From NCBI RefSeq assembly GCF_019218285.1, contig NZ_JAHUZG010000002.1:1-64000 (forward strand): DNA of 64,000 nucleotides, read 5' to 3'. The DNA is from Antarctobacter sediminis (GTDB taxonomy: Bacteria; Pseudomonadota; Alphaproteobacteria; Rhodobacterales; Rhodobacteraceae). Under the pieces are notes generated by a model that saw nothing but the letters and a program-made list of their open reading frames with translations, was not told where the DNA came from and ran no database searches. Numbering within the stretch: the stretch's first letter is position 1; every line of letters begins with the position of its first letter. This document shows, piece after piece, positions 20,593-29,881 of the stretch. The position numbers were made by a program, and so were the translations under genes.

Positions 20593-22227
20593 TCAGGCCG
20601 TTTTTGCCGCGCGCTCACGTTCCGCGATCACGCCGTCCAGCCAGTCGGGATCCATTTCCGGCACCGAAGACAGCAGCAATTCGGTATAAGGCGCGTGAGG
20701 CGGCGTGAATATCGCCTCTTTCGGACCGGCCTCGACAACATTTCCGGCCTTCATCACCACAACTTCGTCCGCGATGGCGCGCACGGTGGCGATGTCATGA
20801 GTGATGAACATGTAGGACAGGCCCAGTTCGCCTTGCAGCCGGTCCAGCAGTTTCAGGATCCCCTCGGCCACCAGTTGGTCCAGCGCCGAAGTGACCTCGT
20901 CGCAGATGATGAATTCTGGTTCCGCAGCCAGCGCCCGCGCGATGCCGATCCGCTGTTTTTGACCGCCGGACAATTCGCTGGGCAGGCGGTCGATGAAACG
21001 GTCCGGGTCCAGTTCGATCAGGTCCAACAATTCGCGCACCCGGTTGTCCAGCGCCTTGCCCCTGAGCCCAAGGTACAACGACGCAGGCCAGCCGATGATT
21101 TCGCGGATACGCTGTTTGGGATTCAGCGCCGTATCCGCCATCTGGTAGATCATCTGGATCTTGCGCAACTGGTCCTTGGACCGGGCCGCGTACCGGGGGG
21201 CCAGCGGCACACCGTCAAGGCAGACCTCGCCCGCGGAGGCCGGCAGCAAGCCGGTGATCACCCGCGCCGTGGTCGATTTGCCTGACCCGGATTCACCAAC
21301 AACCGCGACGGTCTGGCCCTTGTGGATGTCAAAGCTGACGTCCTTCAACACAGGTGCCGCACCATAAGATGCGGTGACATTGCGGACCGAAATCACCGGC
21401 GTGCTGCCGGCGGCGGGCGCTGCATGGGCCTTGCGTTCAAAAGACCTCACCGCCCAGAGGCTCTTGGTATAGTCCTTTTTCGGCGCGGCAAGCATTTCAC
21501 GCGTGGGGGCTTCTTCGACTTCTTCGCCCTTGAGCAGAACCTTGATCTTGTCTGCCATCTGCGCAACCACGGCCAGATCATGCGTGATATAGATCGCTGC
21601 GGTGTCGAACCGGCGCACGATGTCGCGGATGGCGGACAACACTTCGATCTGGGTGGTCACGTCCAGCGCGGTCGTGGGTTCGTCAAAGACGATCAGGTCG
21701 GGACGGCAGGCCATCGCCATGGCCGTCATGGCGCGCTGCAATTGCCCGCCGGACACCTGATGCGGATAACGAAAGCCGATTTCGTCCGGGTTCGGCAGGC
21801 GCATTCGCTGATACAGCTCCATCGCGTCACGTTCGGCCTCGGACCGGGACATGACCCCATGCAGCACCGGCCCCTCGGCGTATTGGTCGATCAGACGGTG
21901 CGCGGGGTTAAAGCTCGCCGCCGCCGATTGCGCCACATAGGCGATGCGATTGCCGCGCAGGCCGCGTCGTGTCTTTTCCTTGGCGGCCCGCAGGTCGATG
22001 CCGTCAAACAGGATGGACCCGCCGCTGATGCGGCATCCGTCCCGCGCATAGCCCATCGCAGCCAACCCGATGGTCGATTTCCCGGCGCCGGATTCACCGA
22101 TCAGGCCCAGCACTTCACCGCGGTTCAGGGTCAGGTCGACCCCTTTCACGATCTCGGTCCAGTGCTCGTCAGAACGGCCTTCGATGCGCAGGCCTTTGAT
22201 CTCCAGCAAGGTGTTCTTGTCGGTCAT
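20593..22227 (-). CDS. Peptide/nickel-type ABC transporter ATP-binding protein, two fused ATPase domains
   Basis: 544 residues with two complete ABC cassettes in one chain. The first has Walker [10 protein letters not shown] near residue 45, signature [14 protein letters not shown] and Walker [13 protein letters not shown]. The second has GESGSGKST near residue 315, [15 protein letters not shown] and [12 protein letters not shown]. It corresponds to DppD and DppF joined. It powers the importer encoded by the three genes upstream; the gap to the DppC-like gene is 5 bp. Last gene of the operon. Confidence 0.95.
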   Translation of the reverse strand: MTDKNTLLEIKGLRIEGRSDEHWTEIVKGVDLTLNRGEVLGLIGESGAGKSTIGLAAMGYARDGCRISGGSILFDGIDLRAAKEKTRRGLRGNRIAYVAQSAAASFNPAHRLIDQYAEGPVLHGVMSRSEAERDAMELYQRMRLPNPDEIGFRYPHQVSGGQLQRAMTAMAMACRPDLIVFDEPTTALDVTTQIEVLSAIRDIVRRFDTAAIYITHDLAVVAQMADKIKVLLKGEEVEEAPTREMLAAPKKDYTKSLWAVRSFERKAHAAPAAGSTPVISVRNVTASYGAAPVLKDVSFDIHKGQTVAVVGESGSGKSTTARVITGLLPASAGEVCLDGVPLAPRYAARSKDQLRKIQMIYQMADTALNPKQRIREIIGWPASLYLGLRGKALDNRVRELLDLIELDPDRFIDRLPSELSGGQKQRIGIARALAAEPEFIICDEVTSALDQLVAEGILKLLDRLQGELGLSYMFITHDIATVRAIADEVVVMKAGNVVEAGPKEAIFTPPHAPYTELLLSSVPEMDPDWLDGVIAERERAAKTA

Positions 22228-22232
22228 GTCAC

Positions 22233-23060
22233 TCAGTCCTTCAGGCCGCTGGCGCGGTGCAGCATCCAGTCAACGACAAAGTTGACGCCGATGGTGAGGA
22301 AGGCGATGGCCGCTGCGGGAACAAGCGGCGTGATATCGCCAAAGGAGATCAGGCTGGCGTTGTCGCGCACCATGGACCCCCAGTCGGCGGTCGGCGGCTT
22401 GATCCCCAGTCCTAGGAAGGACAACGCCGAGATGGCAAGGAAAACAAAGCAGAAGCGCAGGCCGAATTCAGCCGCCAGCGGTGCCGCCGCGTTGGGCAGG
22501 ATCTCTCGCGTGATCAGCCGCCACAACCCGTCGCCACGCAGACGCGCGGCCTCGATATAGTCCATCACCACGATGTTCATGGATACCGCTCGGGCCAGTC
22601 GGAAAACGCGGGTCGAGTCCACCAGCGCGATGATGACCACCATGCTGAGCACCGAGGTGCCAAAGATCGTCAGCAGCAGCAGCTTGAAGATCAGCGAGGG
22701 GATCGCCATCAGCACATCCACCGAGCGGCCCAGCAACTGATCCAGCCAGCCGCCGCGGATCGCGGCAAGGATGCCAAGCACCGTGCCGACGAGGAAGGCC
22801 AGGATCGTTGTCAGTACGGCGATGCCCACGGTGTTGCGCGCGCCATAGATGATCCGGCTGAACATGTCCCGGCCAAGGTTGTCGGTTCCCAGCAGGTATT
22901 CGGTGCTCCAGGGCATAAACTCGGCATCGACGATCTCACGTTCGCCGTAGGGCGCGATCACCGGGGCAAAGATGGCCACAAAGATGTAGAGGGTTATGAT
23001 GAACATGCCGAACAGGGCAGTCGGCGGCGCGGTGCGGAGTGTCTTGAGAAAGCTCGACAT
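22233..23060 (-). CDS. ABC transporter permease, DppC/OppC type
   Basis: 275 residues with an N-terminal membrane helix (residues ~13-35), a periplasmic loop ending LLGTDNLGRDMFSRIIYGAR, and the binding-protein-dependent transport domain. The EAA loop reads YIEAARLRGDGLWRLITREILPNAAAPL. The GTDxxGRD motif marks the C-type subunit of dipeptide/nickel importers. It is 8 bp downstream of the B-type permease. Confidence 0.94.
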   Translation of the reverse strand: MSSFLKTLRTAPPTALFGMFIITLYIFVAIFAPVIAPYGEREIVDAEFMPWSTEYLLGTDNLGRDMFSRIIYGARNTVGIAVLTTILAFLVGTVLGILAAIRGGWLDQLLGRSVDVLMAIPSLIFKLLLLTIFGTSVLSMVVIIALVDSTRVFRLARAVSMNIVVMDYIEAARLRGDGLWRLITREILPNAAAPLAAEFGLRFCFVFLAISALSFLGLGIKPPTADWGSMVRDNASLISFGDITPLVPAAAIAFLTIGVNFVVDWMLHRASGLKD

Positions 23061-23068
23061 AAGGATCC

Positions 23069-24022
23069 TCAGCGCGTGTGGGTCAGGCGGGGGTTGGACA
23101 GGGTCGCAAGGACATCAGCCAACAAATTCAGCAGCACGTAGGCCGCCGCAAAGATCAGGCTGGCCGCCTGCACGACAAAGACGTCACGTTTCGACACCGA
23201 GTCGACCAGCAACTGACCCAGTCCCGGGTAGAAGAACACCACCTCGACCACGACGACACCGGTGATCAAATAGGCAAGGTTCAGTGCGACGACGTTGATG
23301 ATCGGGGCCAGCGCGTTGGGCAGCGCGTGGCGCAGGATGATACGGGCGGGCGGAACCCCCTTGAGGCGCGCCATCTCGATATAGGGCGAAGCCAACAGGT
23401 TGATGATCGCCGCGCGGGTCATGCGCATCATATGCGCCGTAACCACCAGCGTCAGCGTCAGCGCCGGCAGGAAAGAGGCGTAAAGCTTTTCCAGCAACGG
23501 CATCTCCGGCCGGATGTCGGCCACCGCCGGGAACAGCCCCGACTGCGCGAGGAAGTAGATCAGGATGTAACCCAGGAAGAACTCGGGGAACGAGACCGAA
23601 GACAGCGCCCCGATATTCACCACACGGTCAAAGACCGAATTGCGGAACAGCGCTGCAAGGATGCCAAGCGCCAGCGCAAGCGGCACCGCGATGGCCGCCG
23701 CGTAGATGGCCAGGAACAGGGTGTGGCCAATGCGCGAGGCCATTAGCTCGGAGATCGGGCGGCGGCTGGACAGCGAGACGCCGAAATCCCCGGTGAATAT
23801 GCCACCGACCCATTCCAGGTAACGTTCGTGCGGGGGGCGATCCAACCCCATCTCGGCGCGAAATGCGGCCACGGATTCCGGCGTTGCCGACTGGCCAAGG
23901 ATTTCTTCCGCGATATCGCCCGGAAGCAACTCGATCGAGGCGAAGATGATGAGTGAAATGACAAACAGCGTAACAAGGCCAAGGCCCAGCCGCTGAAAGA
24001 TCATCCGCCAAAGCTGTTCCAT
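23069..24022 (-). CDS. ABC transporter permease, DppB/OppB type
   Basis: 317 residues from the ATG at 24022, preceded by GGGAG. Membrane helix near residues 10-30, then IELLPGDIAEEILG, which is the typical B-subunit line after TM1. The EAA loop reads YIEMARLKGVPPARIILRHALPNALAPI. It forms a heterodimeric channel with the next gene product. An in-frame upstream extension has no ribosome-binding site. Confidence 0.94.
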   Translation of the reverse strand: MEQLWRMIFQRLGLGLVTLFVISLIIFASIELLPGDIAEEILGQSATPESVAAFRAEMGLDRPPHERYLEWVGGIFTGDFGVSLSSRRPISELMASRIGHTLFLAIYAAAIAVPLALALGILAALFRNSVFDRVVNIGALSSVSFPEFFLGYILIYFLAQSGLFPAVADIRPEMPLLEKLYASFLPALTLTLVVTAHMMRMTRAAIINLLASPYIEMARLKGVPPARIILRHALPNALAPIINVVALNLAYLITGVVVVEVVFFYPGLGQLLVDSVSKRDVFVVQAASLIFAAAYVLLNLLADVLATLSNPRLTHTR

Positions 24023-24040
24023 GTCGGGCTCCCGGACGGT

Positions 24041-24074
24041 GTTTGGAAATGGCAGCGGCAGATCCTGCCGCTGC
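24041..24074 (-). terminator. Hairpin between binding-protein and permease genes of the ABC operon
   Basis: Perfect 10-bp stem GCAGCGGCAG / CTGCCGCTGC (24052-24061, 24065-24074) with a 3-nt loop, followed on the minus strand by CATTTCCAAAC. It sits in the 105-bp gap after the binding-protein gene, like the hairpin in the TRAP operon. A partial terminator or mRNA stabiliser is the likely role. Confidence 0.55.
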
Positions 24075-24127
24075 ACCAAGGGCGTCGTGACGGGAGGGAT
24101 CGCCACGGCGCCTTCGAAAGCTTGGGA

Positions 24128-25696
24128 TCAGGCTTTGAACCACCAGCGTTCGATCGAACGCCCGCCGTCCAGTTCCCAGGCGCCGGACATGGCGTCGGGG
24201 TGGCCGATCTTGGTGCTCATGGCAAAGACGTTGTCGGCAAAAAGCGGAACCACGGTGCCGCCCTCGTCGCGCACCAGAAGCTGCATCTCGCGGTAAAGAT
24301 CCGCGCGCTTGCCTTCGTCCAGCTCGGTCCGCGCTTCGACCAGCAGCTTGTCGAAGCGCTCGTTGCTCCAGAAGGACTCGTTCCACTTGGCGCCGGACTG
24401 GTAGGCGGCGGACAGGATCATGTCCTCGGTCGCCCGGGTGCCCCAGTAGGCTGCCGCGAAGGGGCGCTTCATCCAGACGTCGGTCCAGTAGCCATCGTTC
24501 GGCAGGCGGTCGATTCCAAGGTTGATGCCGGCCGCAGCCAGTTGCTCGGAATAGAGCGTCACACCGTCGGTGGCGCCCAGATACAGGCCGTCCGACACCG
24601 ACAGAGACAGGTCGAGCGAGTCGAGCCCGGCCTTCTTGAGGTGGTGCTTGGCGCGGTCGGGATCGTATTGACGCTGTTCGATGTCAGCAGCGTGATAGCG
24701 CATCGTCGGCGCGATCGGATGGTCGTTGCCGACCGAGCCGAACCCGCGGAGGACCTTTTGCAGCAGCGCTTCACGGTCGATACCGTATTTCAGCGCCATG
24801 CGGACGTCGGCATTGTCAAACGGCACCAGAGTGGTGTTCATCGCGTAGGTGTGATGCAGGCCACCTTTGGTCTGTTCCACCACGATGTTCTTGTTCCGAC
24901 GCATCAGGTGGACGGTCTTGAGATCGACCTGATCCATGATGTCGATTGAACCGGTCATCAAAGCGTTCTGCTTGGTGGTCGGGTCAGAGATCGACAGGAT
25001 GTCGGCACTGTCAAAGAACGCGCGGTCATCGCGCCAGTAATTCGGGTTGCGCTCCAGCGTGGCGCGAACGCCCGGTTCCCATTCCTTGAGAATGTAGCCG
25101 CCGGTACCGACACGTGCGTTGTAGTCCAACGCACCGTCTTTGCCAGGCATGATCATCATGCGGTAGTCGGTAAAGACCGCCGGGAAATCGGCGTTGCCCG
25201 AGTTCAGGATGAAACGGACGGTCAGATCGTCCTCACGCTTCATCTCGGCGATGGAGGCCAGCGTCGCCTTCACGCCCGAGGTGCTGTCCGGGCGGATGTG
25301 GTGGTTGACGTTGGCGATGATATCATCCGCGGTCAGCGGCTTGCCGTCGTGGAAGGTGATCCCGGGACGCAGGCGGAAGACCCACGTCGCGGCACCCTTC
25401 TCGGCCTCGAAGGATTCCAGCAGCTCGGGGCGGATCTGGTTGTTGCCGTCGACCTCGACCAGCGTGTTGCAATAGGCAAACCCCATGGTCCGCATGAAGG
25501 CGTGGCTGTAGGTGCCCGGATCCAGCGAGTCTGTGGTCGATCCACCGCGCACGCCCACGCGGACATGGCCACCCCGGCTCGGTGTTGCCGCCCATGCACC
25601 ACGCGCGCCAGTGGCCATCATCGCCCCCGCGGCGGCCATCGACGACATCAGCGTACGCCGGTTCATCGCCGGTCCGGAATTTACCTTGAAAGTCAT
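24128..25696 (-). CDS. ABC transporter substrate-binding protein, family 5 (peptide/opine/nickel type)
   Basis: 522 residues from the ATG at 25696, which follows GGGAGGATC; a second ATG at 25666 gives MNRRTLMSSMAAAG, a start with an arginine pair and alanine-rich core that could be a Tat-type signal. Signature lines of SBP family 5 are ITFHDGKPLTADDIIANV, PEL...WVFRLRPG and NPNYWRDDRAFFDSADI. It captures the ligand in the periplasm for the DppBC-type permease. First gene of the operon. The promoter region shares a repeat with the LysR/CoA-transferase promoter, so its ligand may be a precursor for that pathway. Confidence 0.93.
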   Translation of the reverse strand: MTFKVNSGPAMNRRTLMSSMAAAGAMMATGARGAWAATPSRGGHVRVGVRGGSTTDSLDPGTYSHAFMRTMGFAYCNTLVEVDGNNQIRPELLESFEAEKGAATWVFRLRPGITFHDGKPLTADDIIANVNHHIRPDSTSGVKATLASIAEMKREDDLTVRFILNSGNADFPAVFTDYRMMIMPGKDGALDYNARVGTGGYILKEWEPGVRATLERNPNYWRDDRAFFDSADILSISDPTTKQNALMTGSIDIMDQVDLKTVHLMRRNKNIVVEQTKGGLHHTYAMNTTLVPFDNADVRMALKYGIDREALLQKVLRGFGSVGNDHPIAPTMRYHAADIEQRQYDPDRAKHHLKKAGLDSLDLSLSVSDGLYLGATDGVTLYSEQLAAAGINLGIDRLPNDGYWTDVWMKRPFAAAYWGTRATEDMILSAAYQSGAKWNESFWSNERFDKLLVEARTELDEGKRADLYREMQLLVRDEGGTVVPLFADNVFAMSTKIGHPDAMSGAWELDGGRSIERWWFKA

Positions 25697-25755
25697 AGCC
25701 CCTGATCCTCCCAATCACTGGATGCCTCCGGACCGATTAGCCGAGGGTCGGGATT

Positions 25756-25800
25756 AAAAAAATTGACTATTTCTCACCGTTCCGTTCAGAAAATTCTTAC
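25756..25800. promoter_or_regulatory. Candidate operator upstream of ABC operon, same architecture as at 19576-19621
   Basis: A7-TTGAC is followed by TTTCTCAC (25770-25777) and ATTCTTAC (25793-25800), again 23 bp apart. Over 38 aligned bases from TTGAC, 25 match the LysR-gene promoter by my count. It lies ~60-105 bp upstream of the binding-protein start. Shared control by the LysR at 19638 is the simplest reading. Confidence 0.5.
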
Positions 25801-25977
25801 AGTCATCCCCGCGAGGCGTCCCCTCGGATCAAAAACCCGCACGCGCCGTTTTCGTCGCTTCCGACACTCTGCCGGCCCCAAGAGCAAAATCGCCAATCAT
25901 TCCCAGGTCGACCCGGTTTTCACAGTTGTCAGCCCTGCGCCGCGCTGCTAAAGACGGGCTCGGCCAAAGCCATTGAG

Positions 25978-26053
25978 GCCCCTATAGCTCAGCTGGTAGA
26001 GCAACTGATTTGTAATCAGTAGGTCCGCGGTTCGAGTCCGTGTGGGGGCACCA
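25978..26053 (+). tRNA. tRNA-Thr (anticodon UGU)
   Basis: Cloverleaf folds by eye: acceptor GCCCCTA / TGGGGGC, D arm AGCTCAGCTGGTAGAGC, anticodon stem ACTGA/TCAGT with loop TTTGTAA (anticodon TGT at 26011-26013), T arm with GTTCGAG, and encoded CCA at 26051-26053. The 3' end is the attachment site of the genomic island that follows. Confidence 0.96.
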
Positions 26054-26054
26054 T
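26029..26054 (+). repeat. attL: 3' end of tRNA-Thr
   Basis: Twenty-six bases from GGTTCG in the T loop to the T after CCA. The last 17 (26038-26054, starting CCGTGTGGGGG) are identical to 44626-44642. The first nine differ at three positions from the copy at 44617-44625. Integration keeps the tRNA intact. Confidence 0.85.
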
Positions 26055-26110
26055 GAATTTCATGTAAATAATTGAAAAATATCACTTTTGTGGATGGCGC
26101 GTTCCAAAAA

Positions 26111-26130
26111 TCCACCTTTTCACCCACCTT
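26111..26130 (+). repeat. Possible integrase arm-type site, left
   Basis: TCCACCTTTTCACCCACC lies 57 bp inside attL and matches 44480-44498 at 17 of 20 positions in the same orientation. Island-terminal repeats just inside both att sites are typical arm-type sites of tyrosine recombinases. Confidence 0.5.
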
Positions 26131-26196
26131 GTCGATTGCCGTTTTCGCTTCTGGTTTTTTGAGCGTGCGATTCTTTGGCGAAAATAGTGTCGCAAG

Positions 26197-26490
26197 ATGA
26201 TCCTTTTCCTGAAAGATGAACCTGCACCGCTGACCATGAGCAGCCGCGAGATCGTGGAGCTGCTGGAAAAGCGCCACGATGACGTAAAGCGTAGCGTCAA
26301 GCGATTAGCGGAACGAGGCGTGTTTGATGTCCCGCCAATGGCGGAAGATCAAATCGAGACCGGACACGGGCGGAAGCATACCGTCCAAGTCTACCACCTC
26401 GACGAACGCAGCAGCTATATCGTGGTGGCCCAGTTGCCCCCCGAGTTTACCGCCCGTCTTGTGGACGAGTGGAAGGCTTTGAAGGAGTAG
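26197..26490 (+). CDS. Rha family phage regulatory protein
   Basis: 97 residues. The body (LTMSSREIVELLEKRHDDVKRSVKRL ... HLDERSSYIVVAQLPPEFTARLVDEWKALKE) matches the phage pRha domain, a winged-helix-like module found in antirepressors and in prophage and satellite regulators. First gene inside attL and transcribed away from the tRNA. The ribosome-binding site is weak (no clear AGGAG before the ATG). It may control an island promoter or respond to a helper phage. Confidence 0.8.
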   Translation: MILFLKDEPAPLTMSSREIVELLEKRHDDVKRSVKRLAERGVFDVPPMAEDQIETGHGRKHTVQVYHLDERSSYIVVAQLPPEFTARLVDEWKALKE

Positions 26491-26666
26491 GCAGCGAACC
26501 ACGTCGCATCGGACGCTCGGCGGCAGCTGCGATGCCGTCACTCCCGGCCCAGAGCCGCCATTGGCCACTGCTTGATGCCGCAGCGCGGCTTCCCGAAAGC
26601 GGCAATTCAGTTTCCGCGCAAAGAAGGTCGCCCGTATGGGGCCCTTCCGGAACAATTTCGGGCTGG

Positions 26667-27089
26667 TCAGTCCTTCAAGTAGTCCATAGTGGCTGCACCA
26701 TCGCCGCGCTTGTCGGTCTGGCCGTTAACCACAGCGTCGTTCATGCCGGGGTAGCCATTGGCCCACCCCCATATGGAAGCTGCACCTGTGCAGAAGCGGG
26801 CGGCGGCCATGCCGATCTCCTTGCCCCATTTGCCGTTTGTCCTGTGGCAGGTTTCGTAGAGCTCTTTGTAAGAAATCGTCTCGTCGGCTTGATACTTGAC
26901 GGCAATTATGCCCAGCAATTTTTCTGCGTCGAAACCTTGGGCTTCGATATATTGCTCGCAGTTTGCAGACAGAAGTGCCTTGCCTTGTGCGACCATCTCG
27001 GGCTTGGCAGTGTCTAATGCCTGCTCGATGCGGGCCTGATGTTCTTTCAATTCGGGGAACTTTTTTACCACTCTCTTTCCTCCTGACAT
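26667..27089 (-). CDS. Hypothetical protein of the island
   Basis: 140 residues from the ATG at 27089, chosen because GAGGAG lies 9 nt upstream; the longer frame would need a TTG start. It is soluble and mixed-charge, without signal peptide or membrane helix. The N-terminal half is helical and charged (VKKFPELKEHQARIEQALDTAKPEMV). The C-terminal half has a glycine-rich line (CTGAASIWGWANGYPG) and three cysteines overall. I do not recognise a family. It lies convergent to rha and divergent from the HExxH gene. Confidence 0.55.
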   Translation of the reverse strand: MSGGKRVVKKFPELKEHQARIEQALDTAKPEMVAQGKALLSANCEQYIEAQGFDAEKLLGIIAVKYQADETISYKELYETCHRTNGKWGKEIGMAAARFCTGAASIWGWANGYPGMNDAVVNGQTDKRGDGAATMDYLKD

Positions 27090-27382
27090 GGCCTTGAGCT
27101 CCTCTTTAGCCGGTCTCTCCAACTCGGCCAAGTGCGTGCAAATACGTCGATCTTCTTGAGCCGCGAGCAGAAGGGATCAACGCGTCAATCTTGAAGTTGA
27201 CCTCGGGCTGTCAGACATGGTCGACCCAAAGCCGACGTTGAATGATCTGTTCAAATGTTGCACGCGCAGCCTACTTTGCTGCCATCCACCGGGTTTATGG
27301 ATCCTGCGCTAAGGCTTGCGCAGCTCAATATATTTAGCTCATGTGGGGAGACGATATTCTCGTCGAGACTTGGAGACAGCCG

Positions 27383-28540
27383 ATGCCCAAAACCAGCGCA
27401 TTCAAGAGGGAAGCAATCGAGCTTTGGTCTCAAATGCTTGATCGGGCAAAAAATAACGAATGGTCAACGTTTGATGACCCGGACTACGTTCATCCCGGCC
27501 GAGACGCAGCCAGTAATCGGCAAGCATTATCTGACGCGGGCTGGAGCGATGATGAAATCGATTCGAGAGAGCAGATTCACAAAACACTGAGCGATGAAGC
27601 GCCGACAACCAGCCCGGGCGTTGCACGCTTTACCGAAGCCGCGCTACAACGCCTTTCCCAACCGATAGAAAATGCGGCCGCTCAACTAAATCTGGCAAAC
27701 AGGGACAAAGTTCACTTTGCAATCGAACCGAAGGCGGGGCCATTCCTCTCAAAGGTGAACGTGGTTATGACTGACCAATCGATCATTACGATGGGGTCTT
27801 TCTTTACGCGATACTGCGGGCTTGTTTCTCGAGCCTACATTCGGACAGTGCTTTTGGCACCCACGTCCGTTGGTATCGATTTCGATGAAAATCTTCTCAG
27901 AAAAGAGCTTCGAAAACGCCCTGATCTCATCTTCTACTGGTGGCGTATCTTTTTTTCATTTGCACTGACAGGGACGCACATTTTGGCTCCCTACAAGCCG
28001 TCGACCAAAGTCGAAATACTGCAAATGGAGCACGTCGCATTCTCTATGGAGATTTTCGGTCTCTCGCATGAATATGCGCATCATGCACTAAACCATGGTC
28101 GGACAGTTGGACCTATGGGTGACGCGCATCGAGAAGAATTTGAAGCAGACGCTTTCGCACTGAGGATCTGCAAAATTGTAGAAGCAGACGATAGATACTC
28201 TTGGGTCAAAGGGCAACCCGTCCCAAACCCCTACCTTCAAACAGGAGCGGGCGGGATCTTGCTCCTGTCCTCGTTGGAGATTTTCCGAAAGGTAAAGGAT
28301 AAAATCTTTGGCCAAAAAGCATTCGACACCCACCCGGATTTTCTTGATCGTAGCGTCAAGATTAAGAACACCTATGTCATGCAACCTAACCTATATGCCG
28401 CCTCCCAAGACTTCTGCGCCGCCGTCGAAAACGTGCTGCGATGCGTGATGCTTGAATTGGAGCCCTTAATGGCAAAACTTTCTCCGAGAATTCTTGATGA
28501 ACTCGCGCTTGATGACTGGGAAGCGAAGTCATTCGAATAG
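27383..28540 (+). CDS. Putative zinc metallopeptidase (HExxH, EAD motif)
   Basis: 385 residues from the ATG at 27383 (GGAGA 6-7 nt upstream); an ATG 42 bp earlier has no such signal. The key motif is LSHEYAHHALNHG (HEYAH at residues 229-233) followed about 20 residues later by EEFEADAFAL (E254, D256). This is the gluzincin-like zinc site seen in ImmA/IrrE, M48 and similar peptidases. Residues ~100-215 show no signature I know; a hydrophobic stretch at ~184-202 could be a buried helix or membrane segment. GC and codon use look lower than in flanking chromosomal genes. Peptidases of this type in phage islands often cleave repressors or act in defence; the substrate here is unknown. Confidence 0.7.
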   Translation: MPKTSAFKREAIELWSQMLDRAKNNEWSTFDDPDYVHPGRDAASNRQALSDAGWSDDEIDSREQIHKTLSDEAPTTSPGVARFTEAALQRLSQPIENAAAQLNLANRDKVHFAIEPKAGPFLSKVNVVMTDQSIITMGSFFTRYCGLVSRAYIRTVLLAPTSVGIDFDENLLRKELRKRPDLIFYWWRIFFSFALTGTHILAPYKPSTKVEILQMEHVAFSMEIFGLSHEYAHHALNHGRTVGPMGDAHREEFEADAFALRICKIVEADDRYSWVKGQPVPNPYLQTGAGGILLLSSLEIFRKVKDKIFGQKAFDTHPDFLDRSVKIKNTYVMQPNLYAASQDFCAAVENVLRCVMLELEPLMAKLSPRILDELALDDWEAKSFE

Positions 28541-28996
28541 TCAAATTTTATCTTTAGCGTTTCAAAGCCACTCCAACGCTCGAATACATGATGTCTGCTG
28601 CCTCCGATAGGTTTTAATCGAACTCAGCGTTCGAAAAGAGTACCGGTTTCTAACCCTACGCGTTGAACACGTAGGCGGCGGCTTGGGGTTAACTGAATGT
28701 CAGCTTTTCCGCGTGCCCGCAGTTCTCCGCGCGCCCGTAGCGAATGATGGCTCTCCGCCCCGACCGTCGGATCACCGCGAACGGCCCACAACTGCTGTTC
28801 ATGGATCGCGCAGAGAATGACCGCTGCCGGCCCAGACCAGTCGCTTGTTCGGTAGCCCGTAGCTGCGGCGCAGCTTCTTCAAAGCAGACATTGAGGTATC
28901 TGCCCATGCATCACGTCGCCCATGCTCGGCGCGCACAGGGGAGCCCCCCGATTCTTGGAGTATGTGAAGAGCAGCCCCGCCAAGGAAGTCCGTGTT
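28541..28996. other. Gap without a convincing gene
   Basis: 456 bp between the peptidase and the broken glycosylase. It contains an inverted repeat CCTACG...CGTAGG around 28655-28675, nested inside AACCC...GGGTT, which could terminate the peptidase transcript, although no U-run follows. Short frames on both strands show no recognisable protein and no ribosome-binding sites. Confidence 0.5.
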
Positions 28997-29619
28997 TTAT
29001 ATCGGCGCGTATTTCTTTGCCTCGCTCCACTGATCTGGGATGGACGCCCATAATGCAGGACGCGAGGCACGGTTGATCGGCGATGGATGTGCCGATCGAA
29101 TGAATGGGACGCCTCGAGCTGCGATTGAGTTCTCCGCTGATTGAGCTTTGCTTCCTACGCCAACTACAACTGCCAGCTTCGGCAGCAACTTCAATAGCTC
29201 ATCCAGTCGCTCTTTCCCTGCGACCAGTTCCTCCTTCTTAATGGAACGCGTGCCGTTCCACCAAGGAACCGTGTTCCAGAGAATACTATGTTGCCTTCCG
29301 ATAGCCGCCTTTGCCATGAAGGTGAATATTGCAGCGGCAGTCGGGTCATCGTTGTCTCGTGAGACAAAGCCTGAGCCTACACGACCGGCGAGAGCCATGT
29401 CGTCGGTCATTGGCTTAGGCTTTTCCATCAGAAAGAGGATCGCCGCATTCACACCTCCGTCCAGTGGGTCGAAGTCAGGTACATTTCCCTTCCCTTCACT
29501 TCACTTCGGAGCTCTCGCACATAGGCCGTAAGCGGAGCCATATGCGGGTCATTGAGCATGGCGCATCGGGCCTGTATCGCACTTGGGTCACGGAAAGCTC
29601 GGGGCTCTGTTGGGCGCAT
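28997..29619 (-). pseudogene. Uracil-DNA glycosylase family gene with a frameshift
   Basis: The first part (from about 29619) reads MRPTEPRAFRD...MLNDPHMAPLTAYVRELRSEVKGRE. The second part, one frame off, reads VPDFDPLDGGVNAAILFLMEKP, then SGFVSRDNDDPTAAAIF, WNTVPWWNG and HPSPINR. Joined across ~29483 they make one ~205-residue protein of a UDG-family type that has the DPLDGG and HPSP motifs. The shift lies by a run of short tandem repeats (CCCTTCCCTTCACTTCACTTC on the plus strand), a likely slippage site. The downstream frame alone would lack the N-terminal active-site region. Either a real inactivation or a sequencing error. Confidence 0.75.
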
Positions 29620-29881
29620 CTCGGATCCAATCTCAGGTTTCGCTCTCACCAATCCACATGACTTCGCCCACTGCAACCCTGGCGATCGTGAGGCCAAGGT
29701 CCGCAGTCACTTGCCTTGCGAATGACGATACTGCTGTCGACCTGATGGTGAAATGTTGCTCCGCGCGATCTCGGCCCGAACTTGCCATTCACCCCACGGC
29801 AGACGAACGACTGCTATGTCTTTAACTTTAAAGAGAAACTGAAGATTGCGACCTTTTTCGTCAAACCCGACATGCTCATTG

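Noticed and set aside
28689-29076. Short frames on both strands in the gap after the HExxH gene
   Set aside because: No motifs, start signals or conserved look; left as non-coding.
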